A stretch of DNA of 32,789 bases from Psychrobacillus faecigallinarum (lineage in GTDB: Bacteria > Bacillota > Bacilli > Bacillales_A > Planococcaceae), in contig NZ_JACSQO010000017.1 of the NCBI RefSeq assembly GCF_014836595.1, forward strand, positions 1-32,789, given 5' to 3'. Shown one piece after another: positions 24,903-31,949 of this stretch. Both the position numbers and the translations under genes were made by a program. The notes under the pieces are model-generated. The model was not told the DNA's origin. It was given only the letters and a program-made list of their open reading frames with translations, and made no database searches. Every line of letters begins with the position of its first letter. Position 1 is the stretch's first letter.

Positions 24903-24941
24903 TTGAAGGGCATCATTTCTTAATGGAATGATGCCCTTCAA
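24903..24941 (+). terminator. Terminator of the MFS gene
   Basis: A 17-base-pair stem (TTGAAGGGCATCATTTC with its complement, one G-U pair) with a five-base loop is followed by ATTTTTT, 13 bases after the stop codon. Confidence 0.92.
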
Positions 24942-25041
24942 ATTTTTTAATGAAGAAAGTTAAAAATACTTGGGTAACTTATAAAGAAAACCTCGATATA
25001 TCGCTATATTTATTCGTTAAACCAAGACGTTACATAGAAAA

Positions 25042-25320
25042 TTATTCATTGTTTTTTTCATTATAATTTATTATTTTATAATAAAAATACATAATTGTGA
25101 CAAGGCCAATACCCAAAAGTATACTCCCAGTAGCTAAAAAATTATTTGTATAGCCCGAGATTCTCATTAAGTATATCTCTGTATCTGCCCCTCCCTCTTT
25201 TGAAAGCCAATGATCCGCGAAGGAAGTACCAAAATGCACACTGGAAAATATCATTATTAACCCGAAAATACTTAATAAGGCCCCTAGACTAACAAAGCCC
25301 TTCATTTTATCTTTAGTCAT
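25042..25320 (-). CDS. Small two-span membrane protein
   Basis: The protein has 92 residues and two hydrophobic segments, near 9-28 (FVSLGALLSIFGLIMIF) and 60-81 (ATGSILLGIGLVTIMYFYY), separated by a polar loop of about 30 residues and ending in a charged tail. The ATG has a TAGGAG site. I do not recognise the family. It is transcribed towards the MFS terminator, which lies about 100 bases beyond its stop. Confidence 0.6.
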   Translation of the reverse strand: MTKDKMKGFVSLGALLSIFGLIMIFSSVHFGTSFADHWLSKEGGADTEIYLMRISGYTNNFLATGSILLGIGLVTIMYFYYKIINYNEKNNE

Positions 25321-25334
25321 ATTACTACTCCTAT

Positions 25335-25487
25335 CTATCTTTTAGAATTGTCGTAGCTAATTTTGAAGACTTTGTTATTCACGATCTGCCTTACAATATT
25401 AGCTTTCAAATACTTTTCTACAAATTCAACATTGCTCTGAAAATCTGTTTCACATTCCTTCATGAATAATTTTAATGAACCCATCAT
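25335..25487 (-). CDS. Possible 50-residue hypothetical protein
   Basis: The open frame starts ATGATG and encodes a charged helical peptide (FMKECETDFQSNVEFVEKY, ending FKISYDNSKR). It stops 14 bases before the start of the small membrane protein, so it could be the first gene of a pair. There is no ribosome site, and a better-placed ATG just upstream opens a different, short frame, so it may instead be a decayed remnant. Confidence 0.3.
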   Translation of the reverse strand: MMGSLKLFMKECETDFQSNVEFVEKYLKANIVRQIVNNKVFKISYDNSKR

Positions 25488-25580
25488 AAAGTAAAATTTT
25501 GTTTATGGTACTTTTCATAATTCCTATTGATTTGAAATCGAACAATCTATAAATAAATTTATTCTTTTCTAATAATATAA

Positions 25581-25680
25581 TTTTCCGCTATAGGCTGAAG
25601 CATTCCGTGAGGTGAGCGGAAAACGATCACCGTCGTTTTCGCGAGCATTCTGATGCATTATTACAACCCTCCGCTATAAG
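25581..25680. repeat. Structured non-coding stretch between small ORF and nos
   Basis: The segment has nested inverted repeats: TTTTCCGCT (25581-25589) against AGCGGAAAA (about 25615-25623), and a perfect GAAAACGA / TCGTTTTC hairpin at 25619-25640. CCGCTATA occurs at both ends as a direct repeat. It looks like one copy of a dispersed intergenic repeat; no second copy lies in this window. The rest of 25488-25829 shows no gene. Confidence 0.45.
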
Positions 25681-25829
25681 GAACAAGTAAGAAACGTTCG
25701 TTTTTAATTGGCAAAGTGCTATTTATGAAATTAACTTACCTATAACTACTTATTCAACAGTTGTATCTCATAACCCTCTTCTTTATTTGTTGACACAACA
25801 AAATGCCCCCTAATTTCTCCAATAACAAA

Positions 25830-25857
25830 AGACCATCAATCTTATCATTGATGGTCT
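25830..25857 (-). terminator. Terminator of nos
   Basis: AGACCATCAAT and ATTGATGGTCT form a perfect eleven-base-pair stem with a six-base loop, followed on the minus strand by TTTGTTATT, 23 bases after the nos stop codon. Confidence 0.85.
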
Positions 25858-25880
25858 TTCCATTCCTGAATAATCCATGA

Positions 25881-26936
25881 TTAATACGGATTTGGCTGAT
25901 AGGAATAATTCGGTGTTAACTTTTCATTGTTATAGGGCTTATGGAAAATATGTGTAGTAGCAGGTGACATAGGTGGGATAAGCCAAGTCCAGTTTCCGCT
26001 GACATCTCTACCTGCATCTCTTTCTATTTCCTCGAACTTTTTAAACTGATGTGCCGCAGTATGATGATCAACAATACTGACCCCATCCTCCTTAAAGGAA
26101 TATAAAACGGCAGCATTCAACTCAACTAATGCGCGATCCTTCCAAAGTGAAGCGTTTGACTTAGTGTTCAGTCCCATTTTCTCAGCTATCTTAGGTAACA
26201 TGTTATAACGATAATCATCCGCAAGATTCCGTGCTCCTATTTCTGTACCCATATACCAGCCGTTAAATGGAGCAGCTAAGTAGTTAATTCCACCAATCTC
26301 TAGCTTCATGTTGGAAATCATCGGAACGGCATACCATTTTAGCAGTAGGTCTTGAAACCACTCCATTTCTGGATGGCGAATGGAAACCTCTAATATATAC
26401 GATTCAGGAATGTCAAAAAATCTAGCAGGCTGATCCTTCACTTGAATCACTAGTGGAAGTACATCAAATTTCGTGCCCTTCCCTTTCCACCCAAGCTCCT
26501 CACATACTTTCGTAAAAGATAGAGAGTCAGGGTCTCCAATGACCCCTACCTCCGTTTCATATCCTGCATAACGTATCAGCTGATGATTCCAAATACGGAC
26601 ATCACTAGGAGAAAAAATCGAAATTGTCGGCCTGATTCTTCCCTCGTTTGTAGCGTATTGAATATGGTCAAGTAGGCTCTTTAAAATATCTTCTTCTTTA
26701 TGTAACTCTCGCTTATCTATGACCGTTAGACTTTGCCAAAACAAACGACCTATACATTTATTACTATTGCGCCAAGCTACTTTAGCACCGAAATTCAACT
26801 CTTCCGCTGTATGTACGTAAGTACCATCACGATTAATCTCTTCTTCTATTTCTTTCAGGCGAGCAACCAACTCTTGTTCCTCTTTACCTGTTTCTGAATA
26901 ATAAAGTCTCATAAAATCCTGCGCTTCATTTAACAT
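25881..26936 (-). CDS. nos: Nitric oxide synthase, oxygenase domain only
   Basis: This 351-residue bacterial NOS oxidises arginine to citrulline and nitric oxide using heme and tetrahydrofolate or tetrahydrobiopterin, with electrons from a non-dedicated reductase. The heme-ligand cysteine is C61 in WRNSNKCIGRL. Other family segments are GKIRPTI-like GRIRPTISIF, WNHQLIRYAGYE, the substrate channel AAPFNGWYMGTEIGARNL, and DHHTAAHQF. The end, TWLIPPMSPATTHIFHKPY, is the pterin/dimer region. No reductase domain is fused, as is normal in Bacillales. The start at 26936 has GGGAGGG nine bases upstream; the frame is open 18 codons further without a ribosome site. Confidence 0.96.
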   Translation of the reverse strand: MLNEAQDFMRLYYSETGKEEQELVARLKEIEEEINRDGTYVHTAEELNFGAKVAWRNSNKCIGRLFWQSLTVIDKRELHKEEDILKSLLDHIQYATNEGRIRPTISIFSPSDVRIWNHQLIRYAGYETEVGVIGDPDSLSFTKVCEELGWKGKGTKFDVLPLVIQVKDQPARFFDIPESYILEVSIRHPEMEWFQDLLLKWYAVPMISNMKLEIGGINYLAAPFNGWYMGTEIGARNLADDYRYNMLPKIAEKMGLNTKSNASLWKDRALVELNAAVLYSFKEDGVSIVDHHTAAHQFKKFEEIERDAGRDVSGNWTWLIPPMSPATTHIFHKPYNNEKLTPNYSYQPNPY

Positions 26937-27111
26937 GATCTTATTCCCTCCCACTATCTCTTCCATCTTAGTGGAAGTCAGCAGCCACAAACAAGTACCC
27001 CATTTGGTTTATATGTGAGGATTTTATGACACCCATTCAAAAGAACCAGAAAAAAAACTATATACCGCCAACTCTCGAATATGGTAAAATCAATTTAACT
27101 TTATATATTCC

Positions 27112-27184
27112 GGTCTTGTAGCTCAGTTGGGAGAGCACCACCTCGACAAGGTGGGGGTCGCTGGTTCGAGACCAGTCGGGACCA
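27112..27184 (+). tRNA. tRNA-Val (anticodon GAC)
   Basis: The 73 bases fold as a full cloverleaf. The acceptor stem is GGTCTTG/CGGGACC with two G-U pairs, and the D arm is GCTC/GAGC. The anticodon arm is CCACC-TCGACAA-GGTGG, giving anticodon GAC; the T arm is GCTGG-TTCGAGA-CCAGT; the discriminator is A. The CCA end is not encoded. It is a lone tRNA gene and the first host gene beside the right prophage, which suggests its 3' part is the attachment site. Confidence 0.95.
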
Positions 27185-27198
27185 TATATTAATAGTAG

Positions 27199-27228
27199 CC
27201 ACAACCCTTGCTATCAAAGGGTTTGTGG
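27199..27228 (+). terminator. Terminator after tRNA-Val
   Basis: CCACAA-CCC pairs with GGG-TTTGTGG (one bulge) and is followed by a run of seven T residues. It lies 14 bases after the tRNA. If the tRNA is the attachment site, this hairpin is supplied by the phage. Confidence 0.8.
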
Positions 27229-27268
27229 TTTTTTTATTTACACGAAGAATATTTCACTTATTGTAGTT

Positions 27269-27284
27269 GGGGTTAAAATGGGGT
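27269..27284. promoter_or_regulatory. Probable arm-type integrase sites of the right prophage
   Basis: GGGGT occurs at 27269-27273 and 27280-27284, 11 bases apart, each followed by TAAAAT. The spacing and core match the pair beside the left integrase at 5937-5952. The integrase gene of this prophage is not in the window, so assignment rests on that similarity. Confidence 0.45.
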
Positions 27285-27393
27285 TAAAATCTAAATAAAT
27301 TAACGATAAATCTTATTAATACAGAGGAAATATTTATATCCCCCTTTAAAATATTTGTTTTTAAAGGAAATTAATAATTTAAAATGCACATTA

Positions 27394-27429
27394 AAAATGA
27401 GCTGGAAAATGTATCTCCAAGCTCATTTT
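27394..27429 (-). terminator. Terminator of the 63-residue membrane protein gene
   Basis: AAAATGAGCT and its complement form a long stem extended by TGG/CCA. On the minus strand it ends in a TTTTTAA run, about 15 bases beyond the stop codon. Confidence 0.75.
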
Positions 27430-27444
27430 ATATTGGTATCTTTT

Positions 27445-27636
27445 TTACTTGCCTGCTGCAGCTAATATTGCAATGCTCCACATAATCAGAGTAAACGATA
27501 TCGTAAGCCAAAAAGTATTGACTGTAGTTTTTTCTTCGTGTTTTACCTTTTTCAGTATAGAAACCAAATTTAAACAAAATATAGCACACAAGATAGGCAT
27601 TAAAAACAATCCTATGAGTATAGAGGAAGTAATCAT
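27445..27636 (-). CDS. Small two-span membrane protein (cargo gene 1)
   Basis: The 63-residue protein is nearly all membrane: spans at about 4-27 (SILIGLFLMPILCAIFCLNL) and 43-61 (FWLTISFTLIMWSIAIL) are joined by a basic loop, KKVKHEEK. The ATG has AAAGGAGTG eight bases upstream; an overlapping frame starting ten bases earlier lacks a ribosome site. One copy of the inverted repeat lies 34 bases upstream of the start. Function is unknown. Small two-span proteins in prophages can be immunity, toxin or exclusion proteins, but nothing here distinguishes these. Confidence 0.65.
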   Translation of the reverse strand: MITSSILIGLFLMPILCAIFCLNLVSILKKVKHEEKTTVNTFWLTISFTLIMWSIAILAAAGK

Positions 27637-27669
27637 ATATTTTCACTCCTTTGTAGTTGTTTATCTTTG

Positions 27670-27747
27670 TTCAACTAAGCTGCCCATTTAGATCAATAAG
27701 AAAAAAGGAGTTACTCCTTCTTGAAGTAAAGCACCCGTTAGTTGAAG
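27670..27747. repeat. Two copies of a 26-27-nt imperfect inverted repeat
   Basis: Copy A (27670-27696, TTCAACTAAGCTGCCC...) lies upstream of cargo gene 1, and copy B (27721-27747, TTGAAGTAAAGCACCCG...) overlaps the last codons of cargo gene 2. Each has TTSAASTAA at one end and a TTAG-type half at the other around a GC-rich centre. Confidence 0.6.
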
Positions 27748-28238
27748 TATTTACCTTTCTTCTCATTGATGATGGTCGAGAATTCTTCATATTCTTTAAT
27801 TACATCCTCCGATAAGGGGTGAGAGAATTCTTCTACTCCTATAGGAACTCCTTTACTGCGTTGTTCTTGAAGGTATTCTGAAAAACCTCTATCTATTGCT
27901 TTAACAAAATTCTCAAAACTAAATTTATAATTGCTAGTAATGTATTCGCCTTCATAGTAAGTTTCATGTTCAACAAGTTCATGCCAAGTTGAATGTTCAA
28001 TAAGTAAATCTTCATCCTCTACAGTAAGATAATATTCATCCGAAAAACCGAAACTGCATATTTCAGCTTTGTTCATTTTTCCATTCCATAGCTGTAACAG
28101 AAAAAATAATAATGAAGGAAATGAACAGAATGCAATCATAAATTTAAAACGGACTTCTTGACCATCCCCATTTAATTTAATTTCAATATCGCCAAGTCTA
28201 AAATCTATATCAAAACGACATACATATTGGTTTTCCAA
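27738..28238 (-). CDS. Hypothetical soluble protein (cargo gene 2)
   Basis: This 166-residue, acidic, soluble protein is not one I recognise. It opens with strand-rich sequence (CRFDIDFRLGDIEIKLNGDG). A hydrophobic helix, FPSLLFFLLQLW, then a conserved-looking HSTWHELVEHETYYEGEY stretch and helical acidic C-terminal residues follow. The TTG start has AAAGGAGTG just upstream. The gene is bracketed by near-identical repeats (copy B over its stop codon, copy C 25 bases before its start). An immunity or phage-defence role would fit its setting but is a guess. Confidence 0.6.
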   Translation of the reverse strand: MENQYVCRFDIDFRLGDIEIKLNGDGQEVRFKFMIAFCSFPSLLFFLLQLWNGKMNKAEICSFGFSDEYYLTVEDEDLLIEHSTWHELVEHETYYEGEYITSNYKFSFENFVKAIDRGFSEYLQEQRSKGVPIGVEEFSHPLSEDVIKEYEEFSTIINEKKGKYFN

Positions 28239-28262
28239 AAAAACACTCCTTTAATTTCCTTA

Positions 28263-28289
28263 TTGAAGTAAAGCTCCCGTTAGTGGAAG
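28263..28289. repeat. Inverted repeat copy C
   Basis: This near-identical copy of the 27721-27747 repeat differs at two positions in the first 25 bases (TTGAAGTAAAGCTCCCG...). It lies 25 bases upstream of the start of cargo gene 2, so that gene is flanked by direct copies. Confidence 0.65.
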
Positions 28290-28315
28290 AAGATGGGATA
28301 TTTTAAGTTAACACT

Positions 28316-28630
28316 TTACTTAAAGTCATTTACCCAAAACCAATATCGACCAGTGTTTATTTTATTGTTTGCTATTAATAATATAATGGGAATAATGGCT
28401 AAGATAATATATAAAGCGACAAATGTTGATGTTTGTAGAACTTCTAATTTTTCAACTATTGTCATACAAATTATTAATATTCCTGTAAATAAGTTAGGAA
28501 AAACTAACCCTTTCTGATAAGATTGAAACTTTTCCTCACCTAAAAGAATTCTTGTTTTTTTGGATAATAAATAGTCACTCTTCATTAGATGGCTAAACCC
28601 AAAAATTATCATCAATATTCCAAAAACCAT
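28316..28630 (-). CDS. Small three-span membrane protein (cargo gene 3)
   Basis: The protein has 104 residues and three hydrophobic segments, near 2-16, 46-62 and 70-88. A basic region between the first two (KKTRILLGEEKFQSYQKG) is followed by a C-terminal NTGRYWFWVNDFK. The ATG has an AAGGGGG ribosome site. The family is not recognised. A repeat copy (28651-28677) lies 21 bases upstream, as for the two genes before it. Confidence 0.6.
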   Translation of the reverse strand: MVFGILMIIFGFSHLMKSDYLLSKKTRILLGEEKFQSYQKGLVFPNLFTGILIICMTIVEKLEVLQTSTFVALYIILAIIPIILLIANNKINTGRYWFWVNDFK

Positions 28631-28650
28631 TTAAATCCCCCTTTTTTTTA

Positions 28651-28677
28651 TTCAACTAAACTGCTGCGTTAGTTTAA
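28651..28677. repeat. Inverted repeat copy D
   Basis: TTCAACTAAACTGCTGCG followed by TTAGTTTAA. AACTAA and TTAGTT form a perfect six-base stem. It is upstream of cargo gene 3. Confidence 0.6.
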
Positions 28678-28718
28678 GTGTAACATTTCACAAACAATAT
28701 CACCTTACGAAAAAACAC

Positions 28719-29615
28719 TTACCACTCCAACCAATTTTCTAAATACACAGGCTTACTTTTCACTGGTTGCCAATCCAATGGTTTATCATTTAACCAGTCA
28801 TAAAAAGTTACAGGATTGCTTATATAAGGTTCTTCTTCCACAGATGAAGAAATACTTTTGTTTTTATTAGAACGTTCTATAGCCATATTATAAGCTCCTA
28901 CAAATGCACTTCTAATAGTCTTAGTTATAGTAAGCGTTCCATCAGCAATATCACTAGCTAAATTAACCATTACATCTTTTGCCTTGTGGAAGGCTTGTAC
29001 ACTGTCTATTTCACTAGCTAAGACCAACTTATGCAATTCATCTTTAAAGCCATCTACCAGTGGTAAACTGTGCATAAAATCGAATAGCATCACTTGGTAC
29101 TCATTGATGTATTCTTTAGCTGCTTCTTTTTCAGCATGAGCTGTATTATATATTTCTTGTAAAGTGCTTGTTTTAAAAGATTTTAAAAGATTAAAAGAAT
29201 CTAATGATTGGTTTTCAGATTGTGGAGGACAAACCGTGTCGTTACTAGCTTCATCCTCTATCACTCGTTCGGACATTTCCGATAGGACATCGTAAGGTAA
29301 AATTTTATATATACTTGCTCCTTTGATTCCATTTAACTTAGTTTGAGCTACTTTTTCAATAATCCCTAACTCTACTAACCTCTTAATAGAACGATAAACA
29401 GTTTTTGTAGATACTTCTACTGCATCTGCAATTGTAGAAGCTTTCAAGTGTGATGATCCTGGGTATATTAACGAACGTGAAGCAATTGTAAAAACGATGG
29501 CACGCTCTGATTCCGTTAAATTAAAATAGTGTTGCTGGATATGTTGTTCTACATGGTTGTCCATTTCCTCCACACTTTCAAATGTAGAGTATTGCTTTAG
29601 ATACTCAAATGCCAT
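28719..29615 (-). CDS. Helix-turn-helix regulator / replication-initiator-like protein
   Basis: This 298-residue soluble protein has a winged helix near residues 40-100: ESERAIVFTIASRSLIYPGS, then ASTIADAVEVSTKTVYRSIKRLVELGIIEK. A central region rich in serine and acidic residues and a long helical C-terminal part, ending YLENWLEW, follow. It resembles helix-turn-helix proteins found on Bacillus plasmids and prophages, whose role (replication start or transcription control) I cannot decide. The start at 29615 has GAGGTGA at good spacing; an ATG eight codons earlier has no ribosome site. It is divergent from the small XRE gene, with palindromes between them. Confidence 0.6.
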   Translation of the reverse strand: MAFEYLKQYSTFESVEEMDNHVEQHIQQHYFNLTESERAIVFTIASRSLIYPGSSHLKASTIADAVEVSTKTVYRSIKRLVELGIIEKVAQTKLNGIKGASIYKILPYDVLSEMSERVIEDEASNDTVCPPQSENQSLDSFNLLKSFKTSTLQEIYNTAHAEKEAAKEYINEYQVMLFDFMHSLPLVDGFKDELHKLVLASEIDSVQAFHKAKDVMVNLASDIADGTLTITKTIRSAFVGAYNMAIERSNKNKSISSSVEEEPYISNPVTFYDWLNDKPLDWQPVKSKPVYLENWLEW

Positions 29616-29671
29616 CGTTCTCACCTCACTCTTATTCATTTTGTTTAAAATTACACTTATAACAATAATTT

Positions 29672-29754
29672 TTAAACTATATAGTTTAATTATACATAAA
29701 TTAATTTACATATAAACATTTTTATGTTTATTTTTAAACTTATTAGTGTATAAT
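29672..29754. promoter_or_regulatory. Divergent control region with palindromes
   Basis: A perfect 18-bp palindrome TTAAACTATATAGTTTAA (29672-29689) and a second one, ATAAACAT-n4-ATGTTTAT (29712-29731), lie between the two helix-turn-helix genes. A further TTTAAAC half-site is at 29734-29740 and GTTTAAA at 29643-29649. TATAAT at 29749-29754 is the -10 box of the XRE gene. These are likely operators. Confidence 0.6.
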
Positions 29755-29784
29755 GAAATTAATTAATGAAACGGAGGTTGAAGA

Positions 29785-29988
29785 ATGGCTGAACAAATCA
29801 AAATTTTATTGATAAAAAAAGGCATGACTATTACTGATTTAGCAAAATTGATTAATACTTCTACACAGAATTTATCTAATAAGTTGAAACGTAATGATTT
29901 TAAGATGAGTGAATTAAGGGATATAGCTGAAGCGTTGGACGTAGTTTTTGAAACCTACTTTTTAATGGAAGATGGAACGAAGATTTAA
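29785..29988 (+). CDS. Small XRE-family helix-turn-helix protein
   Basis: The protein has 67 residues, almost entirely one XRE/Cro-type DNA-binding domain: LIKKGMTITDLAKLINTSTQNLSNKLKRNDFKMSELRDIAEALDV. The recognition helix is around TSTQNLSNKLK. GGAGG lies seven bases before the ATG, and a TATAAT box lies about 30 bases upstream. It is divergent from the larger helix-turn-helix gene, with operator-like palindromes shared between them, so it is a likely repressor of one or both. Confidence 0.85.
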   Translation: MAEQIKILLIKKGMTITDLAKLINTSTQNLSNKLKRNDFKMSELRDIAEALDVVFETYFLMEDGTKI

Positions 29989-30062
29989 TTGTGTTAGACG
30001 ACTATACAATCCTCTTTTATGAGTTTATGATATTGGTAAATATATCAAGGGGATGATGGTAA

Positions 30063-30521
30063 TTGAGCAAGAAAAGAATTGTTATTGGTGTTATAAATTT
30101 AACGATTATATGCATTGGGGTTATATTATTAATCGCTTCTTGTGGAGGAAACGAAGAAAAGAATACAATAGATGATGTGATTAAGTCTGTCACTAAAAGT
30201 AAATATGAAGTAAAATCGAATGATGGAATTGTAACGATAATAATAGAAAACACAAATATTCATGAAGGATACAAACCAATTTTATTAGATCAAGCGGCGG
30301 AAATATTTGCTGGCTTGTCAAAAATAGATGAGGTTAATTCTCCATCTATTCAGTGGAATACCACACTAATTGATTCTTATGGAAACGAAGAAATAGGGGA
30401 GGTTCTAGGTATTTCATTTCATGAGGATACTTTTAAAAAAGTTAACTGGGATAACTACGAAAAATTAGATATTGAACAAATTGCGGACAATTATAGACAA
30501 AATGAATCGTTAAAAAATTAA
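30063..30521 (+). CDS. Small lipoprotein of the prophage cargo region
   Basis: The protein has 152 residues. A basic start and hydrophobic segment (residues 6-24) lead to a lipobox, I-A-S-C, with C27 as the lipidated cysteine, so the mature part of about 126 residues is anchored outside the membrane. The mature part is acidic, with strand-rich sequence (YEVKSNDGIVTIIIENTN). The TTG start is preceded by AAGGGGATG. It follows the XRE gene in the same direction and ends in its own terminator. Phage lipoproteins of this size, such as Ltp of TP-J34, can block superinfection; that is only an analogy here. Confidence 0.65.
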   Translation: MSKKRIVIGVINLTIICIGVILLIASCGGNEEKNTIDDVIKSVTKSKYEVKSNDGIVTIIIENTNIHEGYKPILLDQAAEIFAGLSKIDEVNSPSIQWNTTLIDSYGNEEIGEVLGISFHEDTFKKVNWDNYEKLDIEQIADNYRQNESLKN

Positions 30522-30546
30522 GTCTTTAGGTTAAGGAAACAATAAG

Positions 30547-30572
30547 ACCACCTTCCATCACTGGTTGGTGGT
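30547..30572 (+). terminator. Terminator of the lipoprotein gene
   Basis: ACCACC and GGTGGT pair, with an inner CCA/TGG stem and TT/TT internal loop, followed by TTTTTAT, 25 bases after the stop. The rest of 30573-30811 is AT-rich and holds no supported gene. Confidence 0.8.
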
Positions 30573-30811
30573 TTTTATATCCTTTAATGCAATAAATAGT
30601 AATTCCTCGCATTTATCCTTTATCTCTGTGTTTAAAATTTCCTAGAATCTTCTAGACCTCTTGGGTGGAAAACATATATATTAGAATCACCGCTGGGCTC
30701 CCTCTTAAAATTTTTCAAATTGTTCCGAAGTAAATACAATTCGAATGTTTTTAAACTTTATTCACCTATGTTATATTATTCTACTTTGATACGTTATTTC
30801 ATTGCTTATCC

Positions 30812-31039
30812 TTATCCCTGTTTTTCATTCTCTTTTTTAACTAGGGATGAACCTAGTTCATAAAGTTCATCTAACGGAATTCCTCTCGTTTTAGCGATAT
30901 CTTCAATTAGTTTAATTTCAAAATGCATAGCATCCGATAAAATACCTTTATCTATATTTAAACTTATAAAATAATAAAAACCTGCCAACATTTCTAATGG
31001 CAATTCATCATAAAGAGATCTTTTTATCGGCAATTCCAT
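30812..31039 (-). CDS. Small hypothetical protein
   Basis: The protein has 75 residues and is predicted to be helical and soluble (LEMLAGFYYFISLNIDKGIL, FEIKLIEDIAKTRGIPLDELYELG). The ATG directly follows AAAAAGGGGGT, a strong but unusually close ribosome site. It lies downstream of the endolysin in the same direction, beyond the endolysin terminator. The family is not recognised. Confidence 0.5.
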   Translation of the reverse strand: MELPIKRSLYDELPLEMLAGFYYFISLNIDKGILSDAMHFEIKLIEDIAKTRGIPLDELYELGSSLVKKENEKQG

Positions 31040-31121
31040 ACCCCCTTTTTAATTTTTATTAAATTTTTATTATTTTACTATATTTCTACATTATTTTATA
31101 TAATCCTTCTTTTTTTAAAAA

Positions 31122-31153
31122 ATAGCCCCACTCAAATCAATGAGCAGGGCTAT
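31122..31153 (-). terminator. Terminator of the lysis cassette
   Basis: ATAGCCC...GGGCTAT, extended by CTCA/TGAG, is followed on the minus strand by a TTTTTT run. It lies just beyond the endolysin stop at 31158. Confidence 0.88.
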
Positions 31154-31157
31154 ATTA

Positions 31158-31949
31158 TTATTTACTATTTAATTTCGCTAACATCGCTTTAGATGGTGTT
31201 TCATATTTAATAAATCCATCCATCTTGGTAATCCACATACCAACACCAACATTATATTGACCGCCATGATCTACACGGTCCCGATAGACACGATACTCTT
31301 CACCAGGATTCAGCACACGAACCATTTGAAGTTTACCGTTAAGACCATCTTGCCATAGGTTAATTCGTTTCAGAATAGTAACTTTGCCTATTTGACCTTT
31401 TTTAAGTTCGGTCTTACCCCACATAATTTTATCAGTGTTAGTTATTCCATCTACCGCTTTCAATGGTGGAAAAACAGGTCGATGCCCAGCCTTCAATTGG
31501 GCAATGCTCAAACCTTTGTTGTATTGTAAATGAGGATAGTCTTTAAAGCTCTTCCAATCTCCACCCCATTCAAATCCCATTGATTTAGCAATTGCTGCAA
31601 CACGTCTCCACTTTTCATTGACCACCCATAATGATTTACTTCCATCATTTGATACTAAAAAGTAATCAATAGCTAGTCCATAATTGTGGATGGACGTTCC
31701 TGGTTGAGCATTAGATACAATACTTCCTTTTGAACCATACTTTTTACCATTCCAAATATAGTTTGGTCTTCCTTGACCATATATATAGGCTTGGTCTTCA
31801 TTGGAGCGAAACCCTGATGATATTTGAATGTAAATACCTTCGTTGTAACAACGCTTAATCAATTCAATGGTATATTCCTTTAAAGAAGGATGCACAGCAC
31901 CAATTCGATTAACGGATCGTCTGATTAATTCCTCAAGTGCTACAACCAT
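31158..31949 (-). CDS. Phage endolysin, M15/VanY-type L-Ala-D-Glu peptidase with SH3-like tail
   Basis: The endolysin cuts peptidoglycan stem peptides at the end of the lytic cycle. Of 263 residues, 1-145 form the zinc peptidase domain: SSGFRSNEDQAYIYGQGRP at 44-62, the metal-site pair H88 and D95 in SIHNYGLAIDYF, and the third ligand H140 in DYPHLQY. Residues from about 185 form a wall-binding, SH3-like tail (KVTILKRINLWQDG, GEEYRVYRDRVDHGGQYNVG). All metal residues are present. There is no signal peptide, so export depends on the adjacent holin gene, whose stop directly precedes this start; GAGGTG is the ribosome site. Confidence 0.92.
   Translation of the reverse strand: MVVALEELIRRSVNRIGAVHPSLKEYTIELIKRCYNEGIYIQISSGFRSNEDQAYIYGQGRPNYIWNGKKYGSKGSIVSNAQPGTSIHNYGLAIDYFLVSNDGSKSLWVVNEKWRRVAAIAKSMGFEWGGDWKSFKDYPHLQYNKGLSIAQLKAGHRPVFPPLKAVDGITNTDKIMWGKTELKKGQIGKVTILKRINLWQDGLNGKLQMVRVLNPGEEYRVYRDRVDHGGQYNVGVGMWITKMDGFIKYETPSKAMLAKLNSK

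Noticed and set aside
27428..27646. Alternative 72-residue frame overlapping the small membrane protein
   Set aside because: It has no ribosome site and poor residue character; the 27445-27636 frame has AAAGGAGTG at correct spacing and two clean membrane spans.
27670..28677. CRISPR array
   Set aside because: The repeats are imperfect, irregularly spaced and separated by genes rather than short unique spacers.
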